Shown: positions 28,208 through 36,762 of the stretch, piece after piece
Position numbering within the stretch: position 1 is the stretch's first letter
How the letters are laid out: each line of letters begins with the position of its first letter
Assembly: GCA_902384675.1 (NCBI GenBank)
Contig: CABMCT010000075.1
Coordinates: 1-37,401, forward strand
DNA from: an uncultured archaeon
Lineage (GTDB): Archaea; EX4484-52; LFW-46
Length of the DNA: 37,401 nt
Reading direction: 5' to 3'
The notes under the pieces: model-generated
Databases searched by the model: none
Seen by the model: only the letters and a program-made list of their open reading frames with translations
Told to the model about the DNA's origin: nothing
Translations under genes and position numbers: made by a program

Positions 28208-28267
28208 GCATCATCTAAGAAGAAGGGCGTTTATATTGCTAACTGGTGGAGGTTGCCGATATGATGA

Positions 28268-28948
28268 TTATTTAGGACTCAGTTTCTTAAAGCATTTTAG
28301 GCAGAATGGTTTTTTGATTGTTGCGTTGTGCTTAGCTCCGCAAGAATGGCAGAACTTTTCTTCGTAATCATCGTTGCCATATTTCTTCCATTCATTATAG
28401 CAATCAATGCATAATGGTTTTTCCTGATTTAGTTTTATGTCTGCGCCGCAACGAATGCAGAACCCAGTTTTTGAATTTTTGTTTGACTCTTCTTTTGACG
28501 CGTGTTTTTCAACAGAAACTTTAATTTTGTCGTTAATTCTGATAAGTCTTTTTGCTTCCCTATCAACATCTGCATACAACGCAGCATCTTCTTCTTTTGA
28601 AATATAAATACCCATTTCGTTATTGGTTCTTTGGGAGAATTCAAAAAGATTCATTGACGTAACTAATGCTTCTTTTTCATTCAAGTAGCACTTAGCATGA
28701 AGATTTTTACAGAAACTTGTTTTGACAAATTCCAAGGATTTAAGCCAGTTACGCTGTTCTGGCTGAAGCTCATTTTTTCCATAAACGAGACGAACGTCGA
28801 TTTTTAATCTGTTTTTGTCTTCAAGCAATTCTTTGATTCTGTCGCTGATTTTTATATATGGGCTTATCAGAATTAATTTGTCACCCGCATTTTTGATTAT
28901 CTGCTCTAAGTGATATGAAACGCCAGTTGTGTCTAAAAACTTTGCCAT
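28268..28948 (-). CDS. Phospholipase D-like domain protein with C-terminal zinc ribbons
   Basis: KLILISPYIKISDRIKELLE...NLHAKCYLNEKEALVTSMNLFEFSQRTNNEMGI (HxK...); CIRCGADIK/CIDC, CHSCGAKH/CLKC. Confidence 0.82.
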   Translation of the reverse strand: MAKFLDTTGVSYHLEQIIKNAGDKLILISPYIKISDRIKELLEDKNRLKIDVRLVYGKNELQPEQRNWLKSLEFVKTSFCKNLHAKCYLNEKEALVTSMNLFEFSQRTNNEMGIYISKEEDAALYADVDREAKRLIRINDKIKVSVEKHASKEESNKNSKTGFCIRCGADIKLNQEKPLCIDCYNEWKKYGNDDYEEKFCHSCGAKHNATIKKPFCLKCFKKLSPK

Positions 28949-28969
28949 CTTTAGCGCCTCAGTAACTTA

Positions 28970-30088
28970 TTACTCCAGCCATTCCTTCTTCGCAATCTTC
29001 TCAGGGAGATAAACGTCTGTGACAAAAGAAATTCCTTTCTTGCTTAGCGCTTCCAGCTCAAGCTTTACGCCTTTCTCAAGCATGTATCTCAGTTCTTTTT
29101 GCCATGCAGGCTTCTGGAACCACGGGTAGCCGAGAATCTGGTTCGCCCTCTTTTTGTCCTCTTCATTCAGCTTGATTGTCACATCCTTTGGCAGCTGATA
29201 TCGTTCCTGGTCATAAGACGACAAGCCGATAAACTTTGCTGTCGGTATCGCCATTCTCTTGCTTTCGTACGCCAGGTTGATGCTGCCCTGCTTTATGACA
29301 GAATAAATGTAGAGTCCCCACGGGTCGTTATCCACAAACACGTATATCGGGATTTTCAGCTCGTTCTCGAATCGCCACAATAATCTCCTGACGCCTCGCG
29401 GCGGAACACCCTGGCCGTGTATCAGTATGCAGTTGTGCTTTTTCCAGAATTTGTCCTCGTTTAACCTGCGCCATACTGCGTCTTTTTCAACCATTAGTAC
29501 GAACTTTGCCTCGGAATCCTTGAACTGGATAATGGATTTCTCGACAATTGAGGGAATGCTCCAGCCTCCTGAGCCGAGTTTTCTGCAGTCGATTGTATCT
29601 CCTGAATCTACAAGCGTGATATTTCCGACTAAAGAGCCTCTGTTGCTTGCGAACAGGTGCAGCTCTTCTCTTAAAGTATCAATAGTGACTTCCAGGTCTT
29701 CGATAATCGGGTCTGATTCCTCCTGCTCATCAAAAGTATTTTCCTGTGTGTTGCCGATGCTGTGCTTTGTCATGTAAAAAAGGTCTCTGATTGATGTGGT
29801 TTTTCCTGTTTTAATCAGGTCCTTGCAGGCTGACGCAATAAGCATTGTCTGCATAAATCGCTTTGCCTGCCCCAGGTTAAGATAGCTTCTTTTCTGCACT
29901 GCATTCCCTATTTTAATCAGGCGCTCTTTTTCATCATAATGGACATTTGAAAGAGTACGAAGCGGTATCTGGATTTCGGGATTCTTTCCTGCCTCTATTT
30001 CTTTAAGCGCATTCCTGCCTACATTCTCAATCTTCTCGATTACTGCCTTGTCAATACTTTCTTTTTCTGCACTTGCCATAATAATCAC
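28970..30088 (-). CDS. top6A: DNA topoisomerase VI subunit A
   Basis: RDLFYMTK (catalytic Tyr), Toprim-type VDNDPWGLYIYSVIKQGS. Confidence 0.95.
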   Translation of the reverse strand: MIIMASAEKESIDKAVIEKIENVGRNALKEIEAGKNPEIQIPLRTLSNVHYDEKERLIKIGNAVQKRSYLNLGQAKRFMQTMLIASACKDLIKTGKTTSIRDLFYMTKHSIGNTQENTFDEQEESDPIIEDLEVTIDTLREELHLFASNRGSLVGNITLVDSGDTIDCRKLGSGGWSIPSIVEKSIIQFKDSEAKFVLMVEKDAVWRRLNEDKFWKKHNCILIHGQGVPPRGVRRLLWRFENELKIPIYVFVDNDPWGLYIYSVIKQGSINLAYESKRMAIPTAKFIGLSSYDQERYQLPKDVTIKLNEEDKKRANQILGYPWFQKPAWQKELRYMLEKGVKLELEALSKKGISFVTDVYLPEKIAKKEWLE

Positions 30089-30114
30089 TTTAAATCACAG
30101 TCGACGTTATTATT

Positions 30115-30721
30115 TTATAATTTCCGCCGCAAAATTTCGTTATATTGTTGCACACTTGCTGGAGTGCATTTTCCAACGTTTTCGATGAGATATTTTTGTT
30201 CCCCTGAACATAAATCAAGCCTGCAAATTATTTTTTCGTCATCTATTGCCGCGTTCGCCTGTATTAACTTTTTCCGGAATATTAGCTCCCAACGGAGTGT
30301 ATTTTTCGTCTCCGCGCGTTATCTTAAAATAAACGTTTCCTTTGATTTTGTCCAAATCATGCGCTCCTGTTGAAATGCAAGTCTCTGCAGATACGATGTT
30401 GTAGCTATCAACCACAGTATTTATATTCGGCAGCCGGTTGCTTTTTTTCGCAAGCTCAATAAGCCATTGCGCAGGCGCTTTCGGCTCTTTTATTCCGCAT
30501 TCGCGCTGCAGCCGATTATACTCTTACAATATCGGATTATTTAAATCATGTTTTTTAATGAACGGCATTTTTTCTTTTTTATAGCGCTCCAGCGCTTCGT
30601 TTTTATTTGAAATATTCGTTCCTGCAAATGAAGCCATGACGACGTCTATGCCCATCTTCGATACGTCTTTTGAAACAAAAAGATTTATTTCGCGAGGCAA
30701 TGATTCTCCTATGAAATTCAC
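30115..30721 (-). pseudogene. B3/B4 (PheRS-beta-like) domain protein, disrupted by in-frame TAA and a frameshift
   Basis: 30721->30524 MNFIGESLPREINLFVSKDVSKMGID...NNPIL-TAA-EYNRLQRECGIKEPKAPAQWLIELAKKSNRLPNINTVVDSYNIVSAETCISTGAHDLDKIKGNVYFKITRGDEKYTPLG then (shifted near 30255-30265) AAIDDEKIICRLD... Confidence 0.78.
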
Positions 30722-30747
30722 CTATAAATCCTCTTCACTCGTCGTCT

Positions 30748-30787
30748 CTTTAAGAAATTTCAATGCAATAAGCACAATCCCTTAAAG
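30748..30787 (-). repeat. Stop-embedding hairpin R1 at 3' end of top6B
   Basis: CTTTAAG-26 nt-CTTAAAG; top6B TAA (30782-30784) lies in the arm; homologous to R2/R3. Confidence 0.7.
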
Positions 30788-32440
30788 ATCCTCCTCTTCA
30801 CCCGCGTCTCTTTGCGCGTATTCTTTTCTTCTCTTTGTGTCCGCGCTTTCCTCTTCCTCGGATACTTCTTCTTTTTTCTCTTCTTCCTCGTCGACTACAA
30901 GGCCTTTGTTATCCAGCAGCTTCTGCATCGAGACCTGGATTTCTGCAACAGGCTTTCCTGTCAAATTTGAAACAGATGCTACCAGGTCCTCTGCATATCT
31001 CTGGAAAATGCTTGCCTTCTCGCGAAGCATGTGCTCGCGATGCCTTGCTGAAAGGAACATGCCGAGTTTCCTGCCCGCCTCCTGTATTGCAAGCTTTATT
31101 TCCTTGATAATCTCGGGATAGCTTGCTATTGCTTCTTTTCCTTCCGAAGTATAAGGCACCCAGACAGATGCAAGGTGCACTGAAACTGCAACAGGCCCTG
31201 ACGGAAGCCCGCCGTTGCTCTGGTTGAGCCCATACCTTTTCCAGTCGGTCTGAAGTATCGCCTTTGTTACTGCGCATGCAGACTGGTCGTAAAGCAGGGG
31301 CATCTTGTTTGCAAAGCGGTATATCTGTATTGCGCCTTCGCTCTCGAGCTTTCCGCCGTATGCGATTCCTACTTCAATCTGGAACGGCCTGCCCGAATAA
31401 ACCGAAGGCGGCCTTGTAATAGCTGCAACAAATTCCGGCTGGACCTCTTTTTTAAGGCCTTTTTCAACCGATTCCTGTCCAACAGGCGAAAGACAATCAG
31501 TGGGCGGGTTCTGCAATTTTGCCTTCTGCATTGCATCAAGAAGCTTCTCTGCCTCATCGCGCGTTACTGTTGTAGGATTTACTTTCGGGTCTATACCCGC
31601 TACGTCGCAGATTTCTCCTGCCTTTGTGCCTCCCACTCTTGAAAATTCGTTTGTAAGGAAGCTGCGCAGGTTTCTTGCAGGTGTGTTTTTGAGCATTCTT
31701 ATAAGTATCCCGAGCTCTATGCCTTCCGGGTGCGGCTGTATCTCTTTTGCTTCTGGCGGCAGCTTATCAACAGCTCTTGTGAACTCGAATTTTTCGCCAT
31801 CAGGGTCCAGGAATATAAGCGTGCAGTACGGGTTCAGTATCGCGGTCTCGAGCAGGTATTCAAGCACTGACTGTTTGCCTCGCGTGTATTTTCCCTTGAT
31901 TTCCATTTCTATCCTTGTGCCGTGGCCTTCGCCTGTTACAGAAGCTTCTGACACTATTTCAGGCTCGTTTTTCTGCGTATTCAGGTGAAGCTCAAAAATA
32001 TGAGTAAAGCCGTCGCTTGGCCTTGAATAAACCTTGGTAGGCCTCCCCGTGGTCAGCTGCGCATAAAGCACTGCCGCCGAAATCCCGATTCCCTGCTGTC
32101 CCCTGCTCTGCTTGAGCCTGTGGAATTTGGAGCCGTAAAGCAGTTTTCCGAATATTCTTGGTATGTTCTTTTTTACAATCCCGGGCCCGTTGTCCTCGAT
32201 AATAAGCTTGAATCTGTCGCCTGTCTCCCCGACGCGCTTTATTTCCACGTAAATCGTTGGCAGGATACGCGCCTCCTCGCATGCGTCAAGTGAGTTGTCA
32301 ACTGCTTCTTTAATGCATGTCAGAAGCGATTTCTGCAGGTTCTCGTACCCCAGAAGGTGCTTGTTCTTCTCGAAGAATTCGGCAACCGATACTTCTTTTG
32401 CAGCTGCCATTTTCTCGGCAGTCAGTTCTTTTTCAACCAT
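30782..32440 (-). CDS. top6B: DNA topoisomerase VI subunit B
   Basis: GHKL ATPase motifs ([11 protein letters not shown]-like [43 protein letters not shown]). Confidence 0.95.
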   Translation of the reverse strand: MVEKELTAEKMAAAKEVSVAEFFEKNKHLLGYENLQKSLLTCIKEAVDNSLDACEEARILPTIYVEIKRVGETGDRFKLIIEDNGPGIVKKNIPRIFGKLLYGSKFHRLKQSRGQQGIGISAAVLYAQLTTGRPTKVYSRPSDGFTHIFELHLNTQKNEPEIVSEASVTGEGHGTRIEMEIKGKYTRGKQSVLEYLLETAILNPYCTLIFLDPDGEKFEFTRAVDKLPPEAKEIQPHPEGIELGILIRMLKNTPARNLRSFLTNEFSRVGGTKAGEICDVAGIDPKVNPTTVTRDEAEKLLDAMQKAKLQNPPTDCLSPVGQESVEKGLKKEVQPEFVAAITRPPSVYSGRPFQIEVGIAYGGKLESEGAIQIYRFANKMPLLYDQSACAVTKAILQTDWKRYGLNQSNGGLPSGPVAVSVHLASVWVPYTSEGKEAIASYPEIIKEIKLAIQEAGRKLGMFLSARHREHMLREKASIFQRYAEDLVASVSNLTGKPVAEIQVSMQKLLDNKGLVVDEEEEKKEEVSEEEESADTKRRKEYAQRDAGEEEDL

Positions 32441-32680
32441 TTTTAATCATTCCCCTACTTCATTGGATTAAAAAGCCTCAAGTAAAACGAGAGGATTATT
32501 TTCACCAAAAACCTAATTTTGTTAGTATATGAAAAATATAAATATGTCAAGCAGTACAAGTATTTAAATATGTTGTTTATCTACTCAATAATATATAACT
32601 CTTTGTACATATTATAGTATCTGAAACTATTTAAGCTTGTTTTCAGTATCCTGCGCCTCTAAAATGCTTCGTCGTCGTCA

Positions 32681-32721
32681 CTTTAACAGATTTCAATGCA
32701 CCTGCGCACAACCCGTTAAAG
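32681..32721 (-). repeat. Hairpin R2, orphan copy of the R1/R3 repeat
   Basis: CTTTAAC-27 nt-GTTAAAG; flanking CGTCGTC and CTCCTCCTT shared with R1. Confidence 0.65.
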
Positions 32722-32740
32722 CTCCTCCTTATCGTCATCG

Positions 32741-32782
32741 TTTTAACGGAACTCAAGTACTGAATCCACAAATTCGTTAAAA
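32741..32782 (-). repeat. Stop-embedding hairpin R3 at 3' end of KH gene
   Basis: TTTTAACG-26 nt-CGTTAAAA; KH gene TAA (32777-32779) within the arm. Confidence 0.65.
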
Positions 32783-33316
32783 CCATTCCTCTTTCTCTTT
32801 TTGTTTCCTGAGGAAAATATATGAAGTTACATGTGTTTTTCCGGAGAGCAGGAGCTCTATTGCATTCCGGGCATTTTTGACGTTTTCCGGGGCGCCGATT
32901 ATTGCAACAGTTTTTCCGTATATCGAAATACTTGTCTTTGTCAGCTCTTCTATATTCGCACGTGCTTTGCCCCGCGTTCCGATAAGCCTGGATTTGTAGC
33001 GCTCCATTGATTTTTCGCTGATTCCGTAATCAGGAAGGCTAAGTATTTCAAGCACATTTTCCTCGCTTTTTAGAAGCATTGCATGCTCAGGTGAAAAACC
33101 GCGCGCTATCGCCATTACCGCTTCCCGCCCGCGAAGAGCATTCGCAGTGTCTTTTGCAATTATTTCGATATCGCCCTCTGAAGAAACCCGGAGCCTGCAT
33201 TTGAATTCCTTTTCAATCTTCTTCTTTGTAGCGCCGCCTGTTCCTATAAGCACTGCTACGCGGTTTTCAGGAATCTTGAGGGTTATTGGCGCGGTTTGCA
33301 TAATTACGAAGTACAT
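32777..33316 (-). CDS. Archaeal KH-domain RNA-binding protein (Pno1/Dim2-like)
   Basis: Two KH-type segments: IPENRVAVLIGTGGATKKKIEKEF..., KSRLIGTRGKARANIEELTKTSISIYGKTVAIIG. Confidence 0.88.
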   Translation of the reverse strand: MYFVIMQTAPITLKIPENRVAVLIGTGGATKKKIEKEFKCRLRVSSEGDIEIIAKDTANALRGREAVMAIARGFSPEHAMLLKSEENVLEILSLPDYGISEKSMERYKSRLIGTRGKARANIEELTKTSISIYGKTVAIIGAPENVKNARNAIELLLSGKTHVTSYIFLRKQKEKEEWF

Positions 33317-33357
33317 TTCGCGCGGAATTTTAAAAGCATTAGAAACAGAGTAAATAT

Positions 33358-34026
33358 ATGCCTCTCAAACTCAAGCTCGACCTGCATCTTCATTCTGTAC
33401 ATTCCAAGGAGGCTTTCGGCACAATCAAGGAAATTGTTCTTAAAATAAAGGAAAAAGGGCTTGACGGATTTGCCTTAACAGACCATAATTCCATAGCGGG
33501 AAACAAAAAAGCTGCGCAATTGGCGAAAAAGCACGGCATTTTATTCATCCCTGCATGCGAGATAAAATCAAAAGACGGCGACATCATTGCGCTCGGCATC
33601 AAAAAAGAAATACCTAAGGGCTTATCTTCTGAAGAAACAATCGAGAGGATACATAAACAGGGGGCGCTGGCAGCTGCCGCGCATCCGTTTGCAGTTTTTC
33701 TTCACCCGAAAGGCGGTGTAGGAGAAAAGGTTTTTGGCTGCAAATTCGATTGCATAGAAGCCTTTAATTCGCGGACTTATATCGGGAATAAGAAATCGCT
33801 TTGCGCCGCGGAAGAATTAAACATTCCAAAAATCGCAGGAAGCGATGCTCATACAACCGGGGAAATCGGGAATGCGTATACGATTGTTAACTGCAAGAAA
33901 AACGTGAGCGCGGTATTGCAGGAAATAAAGGCGGGGCACACTGAAATCTACGGAAAAAACGCAAAAAGGCTATCTGTTTTAAAGTGGATGGGAAAGAAAA
34001 TCCTCAAGAAATTCGGCGCGCTATAA
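33358..34026 (+). CDS. PHP-domain metal-dependent phosphoesterase
   Basis: KLDLHLHSVHSKEAFGTIKEIV...GFALTDHNSIAG...AAAHPF...GSDAHTTGEIG. Confidence 0.92.
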   Translation: MPLKLKLDLHLHSVHSKEAFGTIKEIVLKIKEKGLDGFALTDHNSIAGNKKAAQLAKKHGILFIPACEIKSKDGDIIALGIKKEIPKGLSSEETIERIHKQGALAAAAHPFAVFLHPKGGVGEKVFGCKFDCIEAFNSRTYIGNKKSLCAAEELNIPKIAGSDAHTTGEIGNAYTIVNCKKNVSAVLQEIKAGHTEIYGKNAKRLSVLKWMGKKILKKFGAL

Positions 34027-34041
34027 GCATAAATAATAAAC

Positions 34042-34055
34042 CCGATAATTATCGG
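34042..34055. promoter_or_regulatory. Perfect 14-bp palindrome CCGATAATTATCGG, candidate operator
   Basis: Ends 3 bp before the ATG of the HTH gene; near-identical copy at 34758-34771. Confidence 0.6.
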
Positions 34056-34058
34056 TAT

Positions 34059-34724
34059 ATGTGGATTGCAAGATTCAGGCTAAAGGATGAAGCGGATATT
34101 TATTCTCCCTTGTGCCAAAAGCATCATATCGAGTTTTTCGGGTACCCGCTTACTTCTTTTAAGAAAAATAACAAGATGAATCTGCTCGTTGCAGGCACGC
34201 TTTCCGGAAAAGACGGCGATAAAGAAAAATTTCTTCTTGATTTGAAAAAAGATGGGCGTGTAAAGCGGGTAGAAGAGTCAAACGATTTTATCCTCATTCA
34301 TGCAGCCCATCCACTGAAAAGAGAAATCTTGAGCGAAATCACTACATTCTATAATCCGGAATGCATAACAGTAAAGCCGGTCCGTGTCTCAAGCGACGGG
34401 TGGGAATATTGGGAACTTGCATGCCTTGATAAAAAAGAGCTGTCAAAAGCTATTAGAGCCGCACAAAAGCATTATCATGGGAAGCTATTTTCAATAAGAA
34501 AGGAAAGTCTGCGGACTATTTCTATGAGAGGCGTATTGCCTGATATGACCGAGAAGCAGAAAGGTGCAATTGAGCTCGCTTTCAAAGAAGGCTATTACGA
34601 ATATCCGAAAAAGCTCACAATACCGGAGCTTGCAAAAATCGGAAACTGCGCTTATTCAACTTTCCAGGAACATCTGAAAAAAGCTGAGAAAAAAGCAATA
34701 GAGGATTTCTTTAAGTTTATTTAG
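34059..34724 (+). CDS. HTH_10 / bacterio-opsin-activator-type transcriptional regulator
   Basis: C-terminal LPDMTEKQKGAIELAFKEGYYEYPKKLTIPELAKIGNCAYSTFQEHLKKAEKKAIEDFF; start ATG 34059 rather than 33984. Confidence 0.85.
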   Translation: MWIARFRLKDEADIYSPLCQKHHIEFFGYPLTSFKKNNKMNLLVAGTLSGKDGDKEKFLLDLKKDGRVKRVEESNDFILIHAAHPLKREILSEITTFYNPECITVKPVRVSSDGWEYWELACLDKKELSKAIRAAQKHYHGKLFSIRKESLRTISMRGVLPDMTEKQKGAIELAFKEGYYEYPKKLTIPELAKIGNCAYSTFQEHLKKAEKKAIEDFFKFI

Positions 34725-34757
34725 GGCAATTCGCGCGAATTCATGCAAATTATATAC

Positions 34758-34771
34758 CCGACAATTGTCGG
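34758..34771. promoter_or_regulatory. Perfect 14-bp palindrome CCGACAATTGTCGG directly after TATATA, candidate operator
   Basis: TATATACCCGACAATTGTCGG upstream of the 34826 ORF. Confidence 0.6.
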
Positions 34772-34825
34772 CTGAAGTTATTAATAGAATCATTACTATA
34801 TACAAGTAGTCAAATGTGATAAGCG

Positions 34826-35035
34826 ATGTATAAGGAAACTTTAAAGAAGATAGAAGGAATAGGATTAGATGCCGGATGCGCTGTAACCAGCGGACTCCTC
34901 GTAGGGGGCGCATACCTTCAAGCAGAATCAGGTAATTACGAAGACGCAGCACTTGGAGTAGCTTTCGCCATCTATTTTGCAGGTGTGCCTATTTTAGACA
35001 TTGTTCAGTATCTAAGAAAATCAAAAACCATCTAA
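34826..35035 (+). CDS. Small putative membrane protein
   Basis: 69 aa with hydrophobic segments VTSGLLVGGAYL and LGVAFAIYFAGVPILDIV. Confidence 0.5.
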   Translation: MYKETLKKIEGIGLDAGCAVTSGLLVGGAYLQAESGNYEDAALGVAFAIYFAGVPILDIVQYLRKSKTI

Positions 35036-35104
35036 CCATGCCCATGTATGCCTAGAAATAAAATAGTGAGATATACACGCAATAACGAGTATCTACAGTA
35101 GCAC

Positions 35105-35245
35105 TTAGTCGCACTTAACCTTCTTTGCAAGGTTGGGGTTGTGCTTGAACAGGATTTTGCACGAGCAGTTCTTGCAGAAAATGTCGCCTACGACTTTCTC
35201 GACTTCCACTGTGCTTCTGCAATTGTAGCAGATGTAATTTGTCAT
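35105..35245 (-). CDS. rpoP: DNA-directed RNA polymerase subunit P (Rpb12-like zinc ribbon), not in ORF track
   Basis: MTNYICYNCRSTVEVEKVVGDIFCKNCSCKILFKHNPNLAKKVKCD*. Confidence 0.8.
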   Translation of the reverse strand: MTNYICYNCRSTVEVEKVVGDIFCKNCSCKILFKHNPNLAKKVKCD

Positions 35246-35500
35246 TTTTTATCATCTCTTTAAGCATTAGATAAAAATCCTGCCACTTACGTGGCAAGCT
35301 TTTGGGAATTTTTCAGCTTCGCTGAAAAAGCCTAGAGTGCAACGAAAGGACCCCGAATCCCAAAAAGCCGAGAGCGCAACGCCTTATGGTTAACAAGGCG
35401 AAGCGAACGGATTTTTCGCCATTTATTCTGTGCTGCGGGCGAAAACAGCTTGGAACTTAGTTCCATGATTTTTCGCCATCATTTTATGCTGTGGGTTAAA
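35246..35500. repeat. Hairpin-cassette array C
   Basis: TTTTTATC/GATAAAAA (16-nt loop), TGCCAC-TTAC-GTGGCA, TTTTTCAGC-TTC-GCTGAAAAA, TTTTCGCC-17 nt-GGCGAAAA (35413-35445), AAGCCGAGAG connectors. Confidence 0.83.
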
Positions 35501-35515
35501 TATTCTGTAATTATT

Positions 35516-35929
35516 CTATTCTTTATCTTCCTTTACTTTTTTAGCTTTTGCTTTTGTTGCTCTCTTTTTTGCAGGCTTCTCTTCAGTTTCAGCAGCTTCC
35601 TTTTTCTCTTCAACTTTAGTTGAAACAATCTCTTTTGGTGCAACTGCTGCCGGCGCTGCCTCCTCAACAAAAGCCTCGACCTCGCCCTTCATTATCCTTG
35701 ATGCAACAGTCACCGGGCTGTATGCTCCGCCTGCAATGGTTATGTTGCATTTTCTGCATTTCCATATGCCTGCAGACTGCCTATCCAGCGTCAGGCGAAG
35801 GCATTGCGGGCAGACATGGTATGCGCGCGAACTTGCTTCTATTTTTGCAACTGCGTGCCTCACTTTGCTTCCGTATTTATTACCGAACCTGCCTGTTGTG
35901 CCTACTTTTTTTGTGTGCATAAAAATCAT
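35516..35929 (-). CDS. rpl37ae: Ribosomal protein L37Ae with acidic/basic C-terminal extension
   Basis: TKKVGTTGRFGNKYGSKVRHAVAKIE...CPQC...WKCRKC. Confidence 0.92.
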   Translation of the reverse strand: MIFMHTKKVGTTGRFGNKYGSKVRHAVAKIEASSRAYHVCPQCLRLTLDRQSAGIWKCRKCNITIAGGAYSPVTVASRIMKGEVEAFVEEAAPAAVAPKEIVSTKVEEKKEAAETEEKPAKKRATKAKAKKVKEDKE

Positions 35930-35942
35930 TTATTTAACCTGT

Positions 35943-35995
35943 GACCTCGGCTTTAGCCGGGGTCGCTCCAGTGCTCGAGGTTATGGGGACCCTCG
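35943..35995 (-). ncRNA. Candidate structured RNA between L10e and L37Ae
   Basis: GC-rich insert with two stems (GACCTCGGC-TTTA-GCCGGGGTC and CGAGG...CCTCG); minus strand ends ...GAGGTCACAGG. Not identified. Confidence 0.3.
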
Positions 35996-36019
35996 GTGTA
36001 CAAATAATCATTCATCTCC

Positions 36020-36541
36020 TTAAGCAATCTCAACCCTGCATCGCATGGGCATCTTGTCGCAAACGCGTTTAGCCGCCTGCTTTGCTGCTTGGAGGCCTGT
36101 TGCATTCACTTCAATAAGCATTATGCGATGAGATTTTCTGATTCGTGCTGCAGAACCCGAGGGCTTTCCAAAAGCATGCGCCATTCCCTGGTAGAATCGG
36201 TCTGCCTGGGCTATTGCTGCCTGGGCGTGCTCCCTTAAAATCTGGTGCGGGTAAACAAGAACCTTCATGAAGAAATTCTTCTCGTCAAGAGTCTTTCGAA
36301 GATGCGAGTTCGCGGAAACACGGCCCGATTCAAGAGAATTGTGGCGCACCTGCGCATTTTCGCATGATACGACATAGACCTTTTTCTCGAATTTGCCGCG
36401 CATTGCAAGATTACCCATCTCAAAAGTATGAAGCTTCGAACCCGGAACTCCTTTTATATATGCCTTCCTATGAACAGTGACTGCTGTGCGTGTATACGGC
36501 CTCCTGAATTCCCTGTATATTCTTGCTCTTCTTAAACCCAT
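36020..36541 (-). CDS. rpl10e: Ribosomal protein L10e (uL16)
   Basis: MGLRRARIYREFRRPYTRTAVT...VPGSKLHTFEMGN...ARIRKSHRIMLIEV. Confidence 0.95.
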   Translation of the reverse strand: MGLRRARIYREFRRPYTRTAVTVHRKAYIKGVPGSKLHTFEMGNLAMRGKFEKKVYVVSCENAQVRHNSLESGRVSANSHLRKTLDEKNFFMKVLVYPHQILREHAQAAIAQADRFYQGMAHAFGKPSGSAARIRKSHRIMLIEVNATGLQAAKQAAKRVCDKMPMRCRVEIA

Positions 36542-36602
36542 AAATATCCCTAAGATACCCTAATGCAGTAACTATTATAACGAAAGAAGACTTATAAATC
36601 TA

Positions 36603-36762
36603 TCGAGCTTCCCCAAAAGCTCGAGCATTGGAATAACCTCGCTTACGGCGAGGTTATTTTTACCTCGCGCTTTTGAAAATCCTTCGGATTTTCACGCTTT
36701 TTCTTAATGAAAATCATGGCACTTGCGTGCCAAGCTTTCGAACCTTCGGTTCGAAAAGCTAA
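36603..36762. repeat. Hairpin-cassette array D, overlapping the 3' end of the NUDIX CDS
   Basis: CGAGCTT/AAGCTCG, AATAACCTCGC-TTAC-GGCGAGGTTATT, TGAAAATCC-TTC-GGATTTTCA, TGGCAC-TTGC-GTGCCA, TTTCGAACC-TTC-GGTTCGAAA. Confidence 0.82.

Noticed and set aside
35476-35500. TTTTCGCC-ATCATTTTATGCTGTG-GGTTAAA as an intact family hairpin
   Set aside because: Loop matches the family but the right arm no longer pairs; counted as degenerate copy only.
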